NCBI GenBank assembly: GCA_035631315.1
Contig: DASQIZ010000097.1
Span: 15,375 to 79,374 of the forward strand
Direction of reading: 5' to 3'
Length of the DNA: 64,000 nucleotides
Source: 40CM-2-70-7 sp035631315
Lineage (GTDB): Bacteria > Gemmatimonadota > Gemmatimonadetes > Gemmatimonadales > GWC2-71-9
Below, piece after piece: positions 41,183 through 49,419 of this stretch (its first letter is position 1; each line of letters opens with the position of its first letter). A program made the position numbers and the translations under genes. Below the pieces are notes generated by a model that made no database searches, had not been told where the DNA came from, and worked only from the letters and a program-made list of their open reading frames with translations.

Positions 41183-43651
41183 TTATGGGACATGCGTCGG
41201 CGTCAGCGCGAGGAGGTTGGCGAAGAGCCGATACGCCCCCACGACACCGGCGGGAAGCTCCCGGAAGAACGACAGACCTGTGTACACGTACGTCCCGCGT
41301 CCGAGTGGCGCGACGAGCAGGCCGCCGGCGAGCGGCGGATCTCCAGGGTCGTGCATCGTGAACACCGGGTGATACGTCGAATCCCAATCATGGGCAAAGT
41401 AGAGGCCACGCTCCTGCACCCAGCCCTGCCAGTCCGACGGCCCGATGGCGTTGGGACTCTTGAGGACGCGTGACGACGAGTCGGTCACCGTCACTGCCGC
41501 ATTCTCGTCCGTCACCCGGTCATGCGGGCTGGCAATCGTCATCGGGTAGGGGGCGAAGCCGCCGCGAATGAACGGGTATTGCTGGTACTGCACCACGAGC
41601 AGCCCACCGTTGCGCGCATAGTCGAGGAGGCGGCCGTTGTTCGCCACGAGTGCCGGATCCGTCTCATACGCCCGGCTTCCGATCACAATGGCGTCGTACT
41701 TCGAGAGGTTGCCCTTGGCGAGCGTATCGGCCCCCAGCACCTCGATCGGCAGGCCGACCGCTGTGAGCGCTTCGGGCACGCGGTCCGAGGCGCCCCGGAT
41801 GTAACCGATGCGGGACAGGGCCGGCAGCGCGATCGGTGCCACGCGGATATCCACCACCGATGGGTGCACCACGCCGCGCGGCTCGATGTGCGGGTAGTCG
41901 ATCACCACCAGCGCGCCATCACTGATCGTGCGGTCGGCGCCACGCACCGACGCGTGCAGACGGAAGTCCCCCGGCTTGGTATTCGCCGGCAGGTCGACCG
42001 CAAACGTGTAGCTCTTGGTCTCGTCTTCCCGCGTGAACGACAGCGAGTCGGACGGGACCGGGGCCCAACCCGACGGGACGGTGATGTCGAGCCGGCCCGT
42101 GGCCGGACCACGGTTGCGGTTCGTCACCTGCACGGTGAATTGCCGGGACCCGCCGGCCGTCTGCGGCCACACCACCATCCCCGGGGTGATGGACACTTCG
42201 AAGGGCTCCGTCACCATCAGGGGGCGCCGGACTTCGCCGCGGGCCTGATCGCGGAAGCGGTAGACGACTTCCCTGGAGAGCGTCACGGGCGCGCCATCGA
42301 TCACGAGGTGCACGCGCATCGACACCGGCGGCGGACCGAAGGGAAGACCGCGAATGTCCGCCGGCACCCCCGACCAATCGTAGAGCGCGCCATTCAGGGG
42401 CTTATCGAGGAAGTACGGCTGTAAGCGCGGAGCATCGGCAGGAACATGGACGGCGAAATGACGTTGGAGGACGGACCCGGGCGCGACGCTCGCGCCCCCA
42501 TTCTCCATGTTCTCGACGGACCAGGCGGGTGGCACCGAGAAGTCGACGCCGGTGAGCCGCACCGAGTCGGTCCCGGCATTCCAGAGATCGGCCTCCACCT
42601 GCACCCGCTCGCCCCGAATCACGATGTCGTCATCCGAAATGCCGTCCACGACCACGCCGGCGGCATCCGCGAGGGCTTTCTCCGCGAGCGCGCGCTGATC
42701 CGGATCGTCGGTGCCGAGCGCCTGGAGTGCGCGGGCGAGCAGCGGTGCCACGGCCCCGGGATCGTACGGCGAGAGACGGCGACGCGCCGAATCCACGAGC
42801 CCGACGTAAGCCTCATGGTCATGGAGCGTGGTGTCCACCCCAGTAAAGAACCCATCAGAGCTCGACGCCGCCTTCCTGCTGGCGATCAGCGTCAGCCGGA
42901 TCTGGCTCGGTCCCGGCCGCTGAATCTGACCCATGTCCTGCGACCGGTGCTGGCTTCGCCCCGCCATCGCGATCTGGTAGTACGACTCCCCCACCAGCGG
43001 ATCGAGCGTGCCCGCGGCCATCCGCAGCGTCGTGCCCGCGGTATCGAAGAAGGACGAGCGGTAGAACTTCACCGGCCCCCAGCTCGAATCCTTGAGCAGG
43101 TCGAACGCCTGCCTGGCGATCGCGCCGGCGACCTGATGCTGCCCATGCCCGTCACGCGGGGTGCCCGTGAAAATCGAGACGATGACCTGCGGCCGGAACC
43201 GCCTGATGACGTCGATCACGTCCTTCAGGACGGAGTCTCGAGGCCAGAAGCGGAACGCTTCGTCAATATTCTTTGAAAATCCAAAGTCGTACGCGCGGGT
43301 GAAGAACTGGTGCGCGCCATCGAGGCGCCGCGCCGCGAGCAGCTCTTCACTCCGGATGATCCCGAGCTCGGGGCCGAGCTCTTCGCCGATGACGTTCTGC
43401 CCGCCCTCTCCGCGTGTGAGCGAGAGGTACGCCGCATCGACGCCGAGTCCGCGGGAGAGGTAGGCGAGGAGCTGGGTATCCTCGTCGTCGGGGTGCGCGC
43501 CGATCACCAGCACGCGCTTGGTGGCGCCGAGGCGCCGGAGGTCGTCCGCCAACGCCGCGACGCCGCCGGTACCGGCCGGAGCGAACTGCCCGGGGGCCGT
43601 ACCCGCGGCGCCACAGATCAGAAGGGCGGTATAGAGGAGCGCTCGTCGCAT
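41183..43651 (-). CDS. Secreted PIG-L (LmbE) family deacetylase with C-terminal Ig-like and GATase-like domains
   Basis: The 822-residue protein has a signal peptide (MRRALLYTALLICGAAGTAP). The LmbE zinc motif AHPDDEDTQLLAYLS is near residue 52, and DGHGQHQVAGAIARQAF supplies the distal zinc His. Two or three Ig-like sandwiches cover about 340-620 (QFTVQVTNRNRGPATGRLDI). The last ~200 residues resemble a class I glutamine amidotransferase-like fold (YDAIVIGSRAYETDPALVAN, GGLLVVQYQQYP) without a clear catalytic triad. It should remove N-acetyl groups from a sugar outside the cytoplasm; the substrate is unknown. Confidence 0.87.
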   Translation of the reverse strand: MRRALLYTALLICGAAGTAPGQFAPAGTGGVAALADDLRRLGATKRVLVIGAHPDDEDTQLLAYLSRGLGVDAAYLSLTRGEGGQNVIGEELGPELGIIRSEELLAARRLDGAHQFFTRAYDFGFSKNIDEAFRFWPRDSVLKDVIDVIRRFRPQVIVSIFTGTPRDGHGQHQVAGAIARQAFDLLKDSSWGPVKFYRSSFFDTAGTTLRMAAGTLDPLVGESYYQIAMAGRSQHRSQDMGQIQRPGPSQIRLTLIASRKAASSSDGFFTGVDTTLHDHEAYVGLVDSARRRLSPYDPGAVAPLLARALQALGTDDPDQRALAEKALADAAGVVVDGISDDDIVIRGERVQVEADLWNAGTDSVRLTGVDFSVPPAWSVENMENGGASVAPGSVLQRHFAVHVPADAPRLQPYFLDKPLNGALYDWSGVPADIRGLPFGPPPVSMRVHLVIDGAPVTLSREVVYRFRDQARGEVRRPLMVTEPFEVSITPGMVVWPQTAGGSRQFTVQVTNRNRGPATGRLDITVPSGWAPVPSDSLSFTREDETKSYTFAVDLPANTKPGDFRLHASVRGADRTISDGALVVIDYPHIEPRGVVHPSVVDIRVAPIALPALSRIGYIRGASDRVPEALTAVGLPIEVLGADTLAKGNLSKYDAIVIGSRAYETDPALVANNGRLLDYARNGGLLVVQYQQYPFIRGGFAPYPMTIASPHDRVTDENAAVTVTDSSSRVLKSPNAIGPSDWQGWVQERGLYFAHDWDSTYHPVFTMHDPGDPPLAGGLLVAPLGRGTYVYTGLSFFRELPAGVVGAYRLFANLLALTPTHVP

Positions 43652-43790
43652 TTATTGAAGATACGTCAGGACATCCTTCATAACGAATTTGCCGTGCCGG
43701 GGTTCCGTCATCGGTTCGTCACCAACTTGAACCCGTTCGTCCCCCGCCCCCAATCCTGCCCCCAAGGTATAGATTGAGGAAGGAGACCTC
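43652..43790. promoter_or_regulatory. Divergent intergenic region
   Basis: This 139-bp gap separates the divergent deacetylase and acyl-CoA dehydrogenase genes and must hold promoters for both. I see no clear -35/-10 pair, palindrome or repeat. The only assignable element is GGAAGGAG just before the dehydrogenase ATG. Confidence 0.35.
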
Positions 43791-45650
43791 ATGACCACTG
43801 CGACAGAGCCCAAGACCGGCGTATCCGCTGCCGAGGCCCGAGACGTTGCCGAGGCGGCCCGCGAAACCGAGTGGACCGGGCGTGGTTTCGTCCGCGATCT
43901 CTTCCTCGGCTCCCTCCAGATGGACCTGATCCACCCCTATCCGGTGGCCTCGTCGGAAGAAGAGAAACGGGCCGAGCCGTTTCTGGACGCCCTCAAGAAG
44001 TTTCTCAAGACGAACGTGGACGGGGACAAGGTCGACCGCGAGGGGGAGATCCCGCCCGCGGTGATCGAGGGCCTGCGCCAGTTGGGGGCCTTCGGGATCA
44101 AGATCCCGCGCGAGTACGGCGGGCTGGGGTTGTCCCAGCTCTCCTACATGAAAGCCATGGAGCTGGTCTCGACGGTCGACGGCTCCGTCACCGCCCTGCT
44201 GTCCGCGCACCAGTCCATCGGCGTGCCCCAGCCGCTCAAGATGTTCGGCTCCGAGGCGCAGAAGAAGAAGTTCCTGCCCCGCCTGGCCAAGGGGTCGATC
44301 TCCGCGTTCGCCCTCACCGAGCCCAACGTCGGGTCGGACCCGGCCAACGTCGAAACCCACGCGGAGCCGACGGACGACGGCGAGGCGTGGATCCTGAACG
44401 GCGAGAAGATGTGGTGCACCAACGGGACCATCGCGGAGCTGATGGTGGTGATGGCCCGGACGCCGTCCAAGGTGGTGAACGGGAAAGAGAAGCGGCAGAT
44501 CACCGCGTTCATCGTCGAAGCCGATTCCCCCGGCGTGAAGATCGAGCACCGGTGCCACTTCATGGGCCTGCGGGCGCTCTACAACGGCGTGATCAGCTTC
44601 AAGAATGTCCGGGTCCCCCGGGAAAACGTGCTCTGGGGTGAGGGCAAAGGCCTGAAGCTCGCGCTTACCACCTTGAATACCGGCCGCCTCACCCTCCCCA
44701 TCTCCGCCGTCGCCGTCGGCAAGCGTTGCCTCGAGATCTCCCGCCAGTGGTCGAACGAGCGGGTGCAGTGGGGGCTCCCCATCGGCAAGCATGATGCCAT
44801 CGCCCAGAAGCTCGGGACCATGGCCGCGAACACCTTCGCCATGGAGTCGGTGGCCGAGCTGTGCGGTGCCATGGCGGACCGCGGCGGCTACGACATCCGG
44901 CTCGAAGCGGCGATCGCCAAGCTCTACAACTCGGAAGCCGGTTGGCGGATCATCGACGACACGGTGCAGATCCGCGGCGGGCGCGGCTACGAAACCGCGG
45001 ATTCGCTCAAGGCCCGCGGCGAGAATAACTGGCCCGTCGAACGGATCATGCGGGACTTCCGCATCAATCTGATTTTCGAAGGCTCGAGCGAGATCATGCA
45101 CCTGTTCATCGCCCGCGAGGCGGTGGATAAGCACCTGCAGACGGCCGGCGACGTCGTCATGCCCGGCAAATCCATCGGCCAGCGCCTCGCCGGACTCTGG
45201 CGCTCCGCCCTCTTCTATGGGTGGTGGTATCCCACGCGGTGGATCGGCTGGAGCTTCTGGCCCAAGTACGGGGAGTATGGCGCCCTCGCGACGCATCTCC
45301 GTTTCGCGGAGCGCGCGTCCCGTCGTCTCGCGCGTGGCGTGTTCCACTCGATGCTCCGCTTCGGTCCCAAGCTCGAGCAGCGCCAGTCCGTGCTCTTCCG
45401 GCTCGTGGATGTCGGCGCAGAGCTGTTCGCCATGACCGCGTCGTGCGCGCGGGTCCAGATGCTGAAGAAGAAGGATCCGGCTGCGGGCGCCCGTGCCGAG
45501 AAGATTGCTGCTCTATTCTGTGAGCAGGCCCGTCATCGCGTTCGGGTGAAGTTCCAGGAGATGTGGAGTTCTGCAGACGTACCGACGTATCGCGCGGCGC
45601 AGGAAGTCCTGAAGGGGGAACATCTTTGGTTGGAGAAGGGACTGGTTTGA
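43791..45650 (+). CDS. Acyl-CoA dehydrogenase
   Basis: The 619-residue flavoprotein has the helical N-terminal domain (LRQLGAFGIKIPREYGGLGL) and the FAD-contact strand ISAFALTEPNVGSDPANVET followed by WILNGEKMWCTNG. The middle beta-domain leads to the C-terminal helices with RGGRGYETADSL and the EGSSEIMHLFIAREAV end motif. About 190 extra residues follow the standard core, as in the VLCAD/ACAD9-like and FadE-type subfamily. It should catalyse the first oxidation of fatty acyl-CoA beta-oxidation. GGAAGGAG lies 6 nt before the ATG. Confidence 0.92.
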   Translation: MTTATEPKTGVSAAEARDVAEAARETEWTGRGFVRDLFLGSLQMDLIHPYPVASSEEEKRAEPFLDALKKFLKTNVDGDKVDREGEIPPAVIEGLRQLGAFGIKIPREYGGLGLSQLSYMKAMELVSTVDGSVTALLSAHQSIGVPQPLKMFGSEAQKKKFLPRLAKGSISAFALTEPNVGSDPANVETHAEPTDDGEAWILNGEKMWCTNGTIAELMVVMARTPSKVVNGKEKRQITAFIVEADSPGVKIEHRCHFMGLRALYNGVISFKNVRVPRENVLWGEGKGLKLALTTLNTGRLTLPISAVAVGKRCLEISRQWSNERVQWGLPIGKHDAIAQKLGTMAANTFAMESVAELCGAMADRGGYDIRLEAAIAKLYNSEAGWRIIDDTVQIRGGRGYETADSLKARGENNWPVERIMRDFRINLIFEGSSEIMHLFIAREAVDKHLQTAGDVVMPGKSIGQRLAGLWRSALFYGWWYPTRWIGWSFWPKYGEYGALATHLRFAERASRRLARGVFHSMLRFGPKLEQRQSVLFRLVDVGAELFAMTASCARVQMLKKKDPAAGARAEKIAALFCEQARHRVRVKFQEMWSSADVPTYRAAQEVLKGEHLWLEKGLV

Positions 45651-45782
45651 GCTACGAGACGCGCAGGGGCAAAGACGAGACGCACAGACGCGCAGATGGT
45701 GAACAAGTCAAAAGGGGCCAGGAGAGACTCTCCTGACCCCTTCTTCGTGCAACCCATCGGTGCGTCTGGTGCGTCTAGTAGC
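45651..45782. repeat. Inverted array of GACGCRC units enclosing a hairpin
   Basis: GCTACGAGACGCGC starts at 45651 and is followed by further GAGACGCAC and AGACGCGC copies up to 45695. On the far side, 45758-45782 reads GGTGCGTCTGGTGCGTCTAG and then TAGC, the inverted form. A terminator-like hairpin lies in the middle. The element exactly fills the gap between two convergent genes. Confidence 0.65.
45712..45742. terminator. Bidirectional terminator hairpin
   Basis: A 13-bp stem with one mismatch (45712-45724 with 45730-45742, loop AGACT) is flanked by AAAA on the left, giving TTTTGACTT on the minus strand, and by CTTCG on the right. It serves the leftward phosphoribosyltransferase-like gene best and the dehydrogenase gene less clearly. 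Confidence 0.75.
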
Positions 45783-46451
45783 TTACGCTGCCTGATGGGC
45801 AATCATGATGCTTCTGAGACGTTCGGGGCTGTCACCGGTGGAATCCCCGTAGGGGGAGGGGTGCCCGGTCTCGTCTGCGACGATACTGGGGCAAACGAAT
45901 TCGTATTGCCTCGCCCGAATCCTACCGGCAGCTATCTCCGTCGCGACGGGCGTCGCGATCGCCACTTTGATGGCACCGAGCTGCTCGACGGCTTTCGCGG
46001 CGGCGAGGACGCGCCAGGGATAGATGACCTGACCGTCGACGATGACGGCCGCGATCCCCTTCACCGGCTTCACCGGCCGCTGAGTCCGGTAGAGCACCAG
46101 ATCCTGCCGGACGCGCGCCCGCGACTCCTCGATGGCCCCCTGCAGCTTCTCCAGCAGGTTCATCCCCGGCTGAAAGTCGGGATCCATCTCCGCCGGCGCC
46201 GACTCGGCCATCGCGCCGATGGGCGCGAGGTTCGACCCCAACTTGATGAACGACGCCACGATGACGTCGAACGTGGCCCCCATGGCCTTGGCGGCGTTGG
46301 CGGCGATTTCGACCCCTTCGGGCGTCACCCCGAGCAAAATGCAGGACCGGTACCCGCGGGACGCCAGCTGCTCGCCCAGGAGGGAACCGGCACCCGACTT
46401 GGTCGGGTACAGGCTGGGACGTTTCGGGGGGGTGGGGTTGTTCGAGGTCAC
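45783..46451 (-). CDS. Phosphoribosyltransferase-like protein with a degenerate PRPP loop
   Basis: The GTG at 46451 gives 222 residues. LLGVTPEGVEIAANAAKAMG followed by ATFDVIVASFIKLGSN and PIGAMAE follows, block for block, the type I PRTase group with 'GVPRGGVPVA.EVA..LGAPLDV..V.KLG.P...E...GA.AE'. The later ESRARVRQDLVLYRTQRPVK matches its 'E..R.E.LYR..RP' helix. The PRPP-binding signature, normally VDDGLATG, reads VDGQVIYP here, so the usual acidic pair and glycines are lost. It is probably not a working transferase but may keep a nucleotide- or phosphate-binding role. A TTG at 46469 is an alternative start. Confidence 0.65.
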   Translation of the reverse strand: MTSNNPTPPKRPSLYPTKSGAGSLLGEQLASRGYRSCILLGVTPEGVEIAANAAKAMGATFDVIVASFIKLGSNLAPIGAMAESAPAEMDPDFQPGMNLLEKLQGAIEESRARVRQDLVLYRTQRPVKPVKGIAAVIVDGQVIYPWRVLAAAKAVEQLGAIKVAIATPVATEIAAGRIRARQYEFVCPSIVADETGHPSPYGDSTGDSPERLRSIMIAHQAA

Positions 46452-46539
46452 GGGGCGAAGATACGTCAAACCGGGATTCTGAAAAGAGGGAGACCGCGGT
46501 TATCTTTCGCCCCGTCACCCCTCACATCCAGGACAGGTC

Positions 46540-47826
46540 GTGCCAACCAACTCGCTGACCGTCACCGATAACCGCACCGGCAAGAACTACGAGCTCCCCA
46601 TCCAGGATGGGATGATCCGGGCCGCCGACCTCAGGCAGATCCGCACGGGGCCGGACGATTTCGGCATCATGAGCTACGACCCGGCCTACATGAATACGGC
46701 CGAGTGCCGGAGCGCCATTACCTACATCGATGGCGACAAGGGGATCCTGCGGTACCGCGGGTACCCGATCGATCAGCTGGCGGAAAAGAGCACCTTCCTG
46801 GAAACCGCCTACCTCTTGCTGCACGGGGAGCTCCCGAACAAGGCAGAGCTGGACGGCTGGGTCTACAACGTGGTCCACCACACCATCATTCACGAGAACA
46901 TCAAGAAGTTCATCGACGGCTTCCACCACGACGCCCACCCGATGGGCGTGTTCGTTTCGACCGTGGCGGCGCTCTCGACCTTCTATCCCGAAGCCAAGCA
47001 CATCGACGACGAGACCTCGCGCCGCAACCAGATCTTCCGGCTCATCGCCAAGACACCGACGCTCGCCGCCTTCGCCCACCGGCACAACATCGGGATGCCG
47101 TACGCCTACCCCGACAACGATCTCAGCTATACCGGCAACTTGCTGAACATGATGTTCAAGGCCACGGAGGTGAAATACGTCCCCAATCCCGTCCTCGAGC
47201 GGGCCATGGACGTCCTCTTCATTCTCCACGCCGACCACGAGCAGAACTGTTCGGCTGCGGTGATGCGCGCGATCGGCTCGTCCCACGCGGACCCCTACTC
47301 GGCGATGGCCGGCGCGGCGGCGGCGCTGTACGGCCCCCTGCATGGCGGTGCCAACGAGCAGGTGTTGCGAATGCTCCGGGAGATCGGCGACAAGTCGAAG
47401 GTGCCGGCCTACATCGAGCGGGTGAAGCGGGGTGAGGTGAAGCTGATGGGCTTCGGCCACCGCGTCTACAAGAACTACGATCCGCGCGCCAAGTACATCA
47501 AGCAGACCGCCGATCAGGTGTTCGAAGTGACCGGCAAGAATCCGCTCATCGATCTCGCCCTGGAGCTCGAGCGGATCGCTCTCCAAGACGACTACTTCGT
47601 GACGCGGAAGCTCTATCCGAACGTCGACTTCTATTCGGGCATTATCTACGAAGCCATGAAGTTCCCGGTGGACATGTTCCCGGTGCTCTTCGCCATCGGC
47701 CGCACTCCCGGCTGGCTCGCGCAGTGGCAGGAGATGTTGCTCGACAAGGAGCAGAAGATCGCGCGGCCGCGGCAGCATTATGTCGGCGCCGCGGAAAGAG
47801 CGTATGTGCCTCTGAACAAGAGATAG
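46540..47826 (+). CDS. gltA: Citrate synthase
   Basis: The 428-residue enzyme has the type II layout: YRGYPIDQLAEKSTFLETAY, the catalytic region GPLHGGANEQVLRML with the substrate His, LMGFGHRVYKNYDPRAKYIK with the second His, and YPNVDFYSGIIYEAM with the catalytic Asp. RTPGWLAQWQEML closes the active site. It condenses acetyl-CoA with oxaloacetate in the TCA cycle. The GTG start is preceded by AGGACAGG. It diverges from the PRTase-like gene across 88 bp. Confidence 0.95.
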   Translation: MPTNSLTVTDNRTGKNYELPIQDGMIRAADLRQIRTGPDDFGIMSYDPAYMNTAECRSAITYIDGDKGILRYRGYPIDQLAEKSTFLETAYLLLHGELPNKAELDGWVYNVVHHTIIHENIKKFIDGFHHDAHPMGVFVSTVAALSTFYPEAKHIDDETSRRNQIFRLIAKTPTLAAFAHRHNIGMPYAYPDNDLSYTGNLLNMMFKATEVKYVPNPVLERAMDVLFILHADHEQNCSAAVMRAIGSSHADPYSAMAGAAAALYGPLHGGANEQVLRMLREIGDKSKVPAYIERVKRGEVKLMGFGHRVYKNYDPRAKYIKQTADQVFEVTGKNPLIDLALELERIALQDDYFVTRKLYPNVDFYSGIIYEAMKFPVDMFPVLFAIGRTPGWLAQWQEMLLDKEQKIARPRQHYVGAAERAYVPLNKR

Positions 47827-47908
47827 AAAGCAAGAGACGTCGAGAGGCACTACGTCGAGAAGCACTACGTCGAGAAGCAAAGCGTACGCTCACGCCTTGT
47901 TTCTCGAC
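47827..47908. repeat. Inverted 15-mer array, copy A
   Basis: A worn unit at 47827-47838 is followed by three abutting 15-mers (GTCGAGAGGCACTAC, GTCGAGAAGCACTAC, GTCGAGAAGCAAAGC; 47839-47883), a 10-nt spacer GTACGCTCAC, and one inverted unit GCCTTGTTTCTCGAC (47894-47908). It fills the gap between the stops of citrate synthase and the convergent helicase gene. Confidence 0.82.
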
Positions 47909-47912
47909 GCCT

Positions 47913-49130
47913 TTACCTGCGCCGTCTCCCGCCCGTACGAATCCCCACCGAACGTGACGGTCGCGCCGCCGCTTGCTCAATCGCCCGAGGCTGCAGCGGC
48001 GGTACCGACGGTTCGAACCCCGGTATCACTTCCCGCGGGAACGTCTTGCCGATGAGCTTCTCCACGTCGGCCATCATCAGCCATTCATCGGGAGAAATCA
48101 GGGTCAGTCCCAGGCCCTGAGCGCCCGCGCGGGCCGTCCGGCCCACCCGGTGCACGTAGGCCTCGGGATCATTCGGCACATCGAAGTTCACCACCATCCG
48201 GATTCCATCCACGTCGATGCCGCGGGCGGCGATGTCGGTCGCGACGAGGATCTCGGTTCGCCCATCGCGGAATTCATCGAGCGTGCGCTGACGATGGCTC
48301 TGCGCCTTGTCACCGTGCAGGGCGTGCGCATGAATCCCCTGCTTCCGGAGATGGGTCACGAGCTTGTCCGCCCCGTACTTGGTGCGGGTGAACACCAGCG
48401 TCTGCCCTTCGGGCTTGGCCTTCAGGATCGCGACCAGCACGTCCTTCTTCTTCGCCTTGTCGACGGCCACGATCACATGCTCGATGCCCTCGGCGGTCTG
48501 CGCCCGGCGGCCGATTTCCACCGACGCGTGCCCATTCAGGGCCTTCCGCGCCAGCGCATCGACTTCGGGCGAGACGGTCGCCGAAAACAGCATGGTCTGC
48601 CGCTCGTCGGGGAGGGTCCGGAGGATCCGGTTGACGTCGGGCGCGAATCCCATGTCGAGCATCCGGTCCGCTTCGTCCAGGACCAGCACCTCGAGCCTGG
48701 TGAAATTGACGTGCCCGCGCTCCATGTGGTCGAGCAGTCGGCCCGGCGTCGCGACGACGATATCGACGCCGCGCGTCAGCGCCTTGGTCTGCGGCTCCAT
48801 CCCGACGCCGCCGTAGACGGCGGCCGCCGACACGGTCAGGTGGCGCCCATAGGCCCGTGCGCTCGTCGCGACCTGCTCCGCGAGCTCGCGCGTGGGCACC
48901 AGGACCAGCGCGCGCGTGACGCCATGACCTCCGCTCTGCGACAGCCGCTGGAGGATCGGCAGCATGAACGCGGCGGTCTTGCCCGTGCCGGTCTGCGCCG
49001 AGCCGATGAGGTCGCGGCCCTCGAGCGCGAGGGGGATGGTCTCCTGCTGAATGGGGGTGGGGCGCTCGTAGCCTTCCTCGGCCACGGCGCGCACCAGTTC
49101 GGGCATCAACCCGAGTGCTGAAAACGGCAT
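47913..49130 (-). CDS. rhlE: DEAD-box RNA helicase (RhlE type)
   Basis: The 405-residue helicase has the Q-motif (YERPTPIQQETIP), motif I AQTGTGKTAAF, Ia PTRELAEQ, II DEADRMLDMGF, III FSAT, IV LVFTRTKYGADKL, V ATDIAARGID and VI HRVGRTARAG. A short basic tail (SVGIRTGGRRRR) follows, as in RhlE proteins. It unwinds RNA in ribosome maturation or decay, often at low temperature. AAGGAG lies 10 nt before the ATG, and the preceding leader contains two strong hairpins. Confidence 0.93.
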   Translation of the reverse strand: MPFSALGLMPELVRAVAEEGYERPTPIQQETIPLALEGRDLIGSAQTGTGKTAAFMLPILQRLSQSGGHGVTRALVLVPTRELAEQVATSARAYGRHLTVSAAAVYGGVGMEPQTKALTRGVDIVVATPGRLLDHMERGHVNFTRLEVLVLDEADRMLDMGFAPDVNRILRTLPDERQTMLFSATVSPEVDALARKALNGHASVEIGRRAQTAEGIEHVIVAVDKAKKKDVLVAILKAKPEGQTLVFTRTKYGADKLVTHLRKQGIHAHALHGDKAQSHRQRTLDEFRDGRTEILVATDIAARGIDVDGIRMVVNFDVPNDPEAYVHRVGRTARAGAQGLGLTLISPDEWLMMADVEKLIGKTFPREVIPGFEPSVPPLQPRAIEQAAARPSRSVGIRTGGRRRR

Positions 49131-49246
49131 GAAATACGTACTCCTTCACACACACGCACTCCACCTCCGGCCTCAGTGCCGGCGATGGCGGAGTCACTAC
49201 GTCGATTGAACCTGGGGAATGAGTCCGGGCGTGTGTACAGCGCCGG

Positions 49247-49279
49247 TGCCCGCTCCTGAGCGGGACTGTCCTTCGGAAG
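49247..49279 (-). promoter_or_regulatory. Hairpins in the helicase leader region
   Basis: Two adjacent stem-loops lie 117-149 nt upstream of the helicase ATG: CCCGCTC/GAGCGGG (49247-49262, 2-nt loop) and TCCTT/AAGGA (49267-49279). They may belong to a structured 5' leader or terminate transcription from upstream. No promoter hexamers are evident. Confidence 0.4.
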
Positions 49280-49320
49280 GATGCCAGCTCGCGGTCCGAA
49301 GACAACCTAACTACAAATGC

Positions 49321-49415
49321 GTCGAGAGACAAGACGTCGAGAAGCAAGACGTTACGCCTCGCTTCTCGACGCTTTGCTACTCGACGCCTTGTCTCTCGAC
49401 GGTTTGTTTCTTGAC
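49321..49415. repeat. Inverted 15-mer array, copy B
   Basis: Two forward 15-mers (GTCGAGAGACAAGAC, GTCGAGAAGCAAGAC; 49321-49350), the spacer GTTAC, then four inverted 15-mers ending at 49370, 49385, 49400 and 49415 in exact 15-nt steps. It lies just beyond the stop of the large amidohydrolase gene. Confidence 0.85.
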
Positions 49416-49419
49416 GCCC

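Noticed and set aside
41086..41193. An N-terminal extension of the iron-binding lipoprotein
   Set aside because: The extension would translate the heptamer arrays and place the lipoprotein signal 36 residues inside the protein.
43719..45347. A 542-residue open frame antisense to the acyl-CoA dehydrogenase
   Set aside because: It has low-complexity His/Asp/Gly/Val-rich composition, no motifs and no ribosome site; the plus-strand enzyme is complete.
46522..47880. A 452-residue open frame antisense to citrate synthase
   Set aside because: It mirrors codons of a complete and conserved enzyme and starts inside the 15-mer repeat array.
49321..49415. Repeats as a CRISPR array
   Set aside because: Units abut without unique spacers, orientation reverses in the middle, and no cas gene is present.
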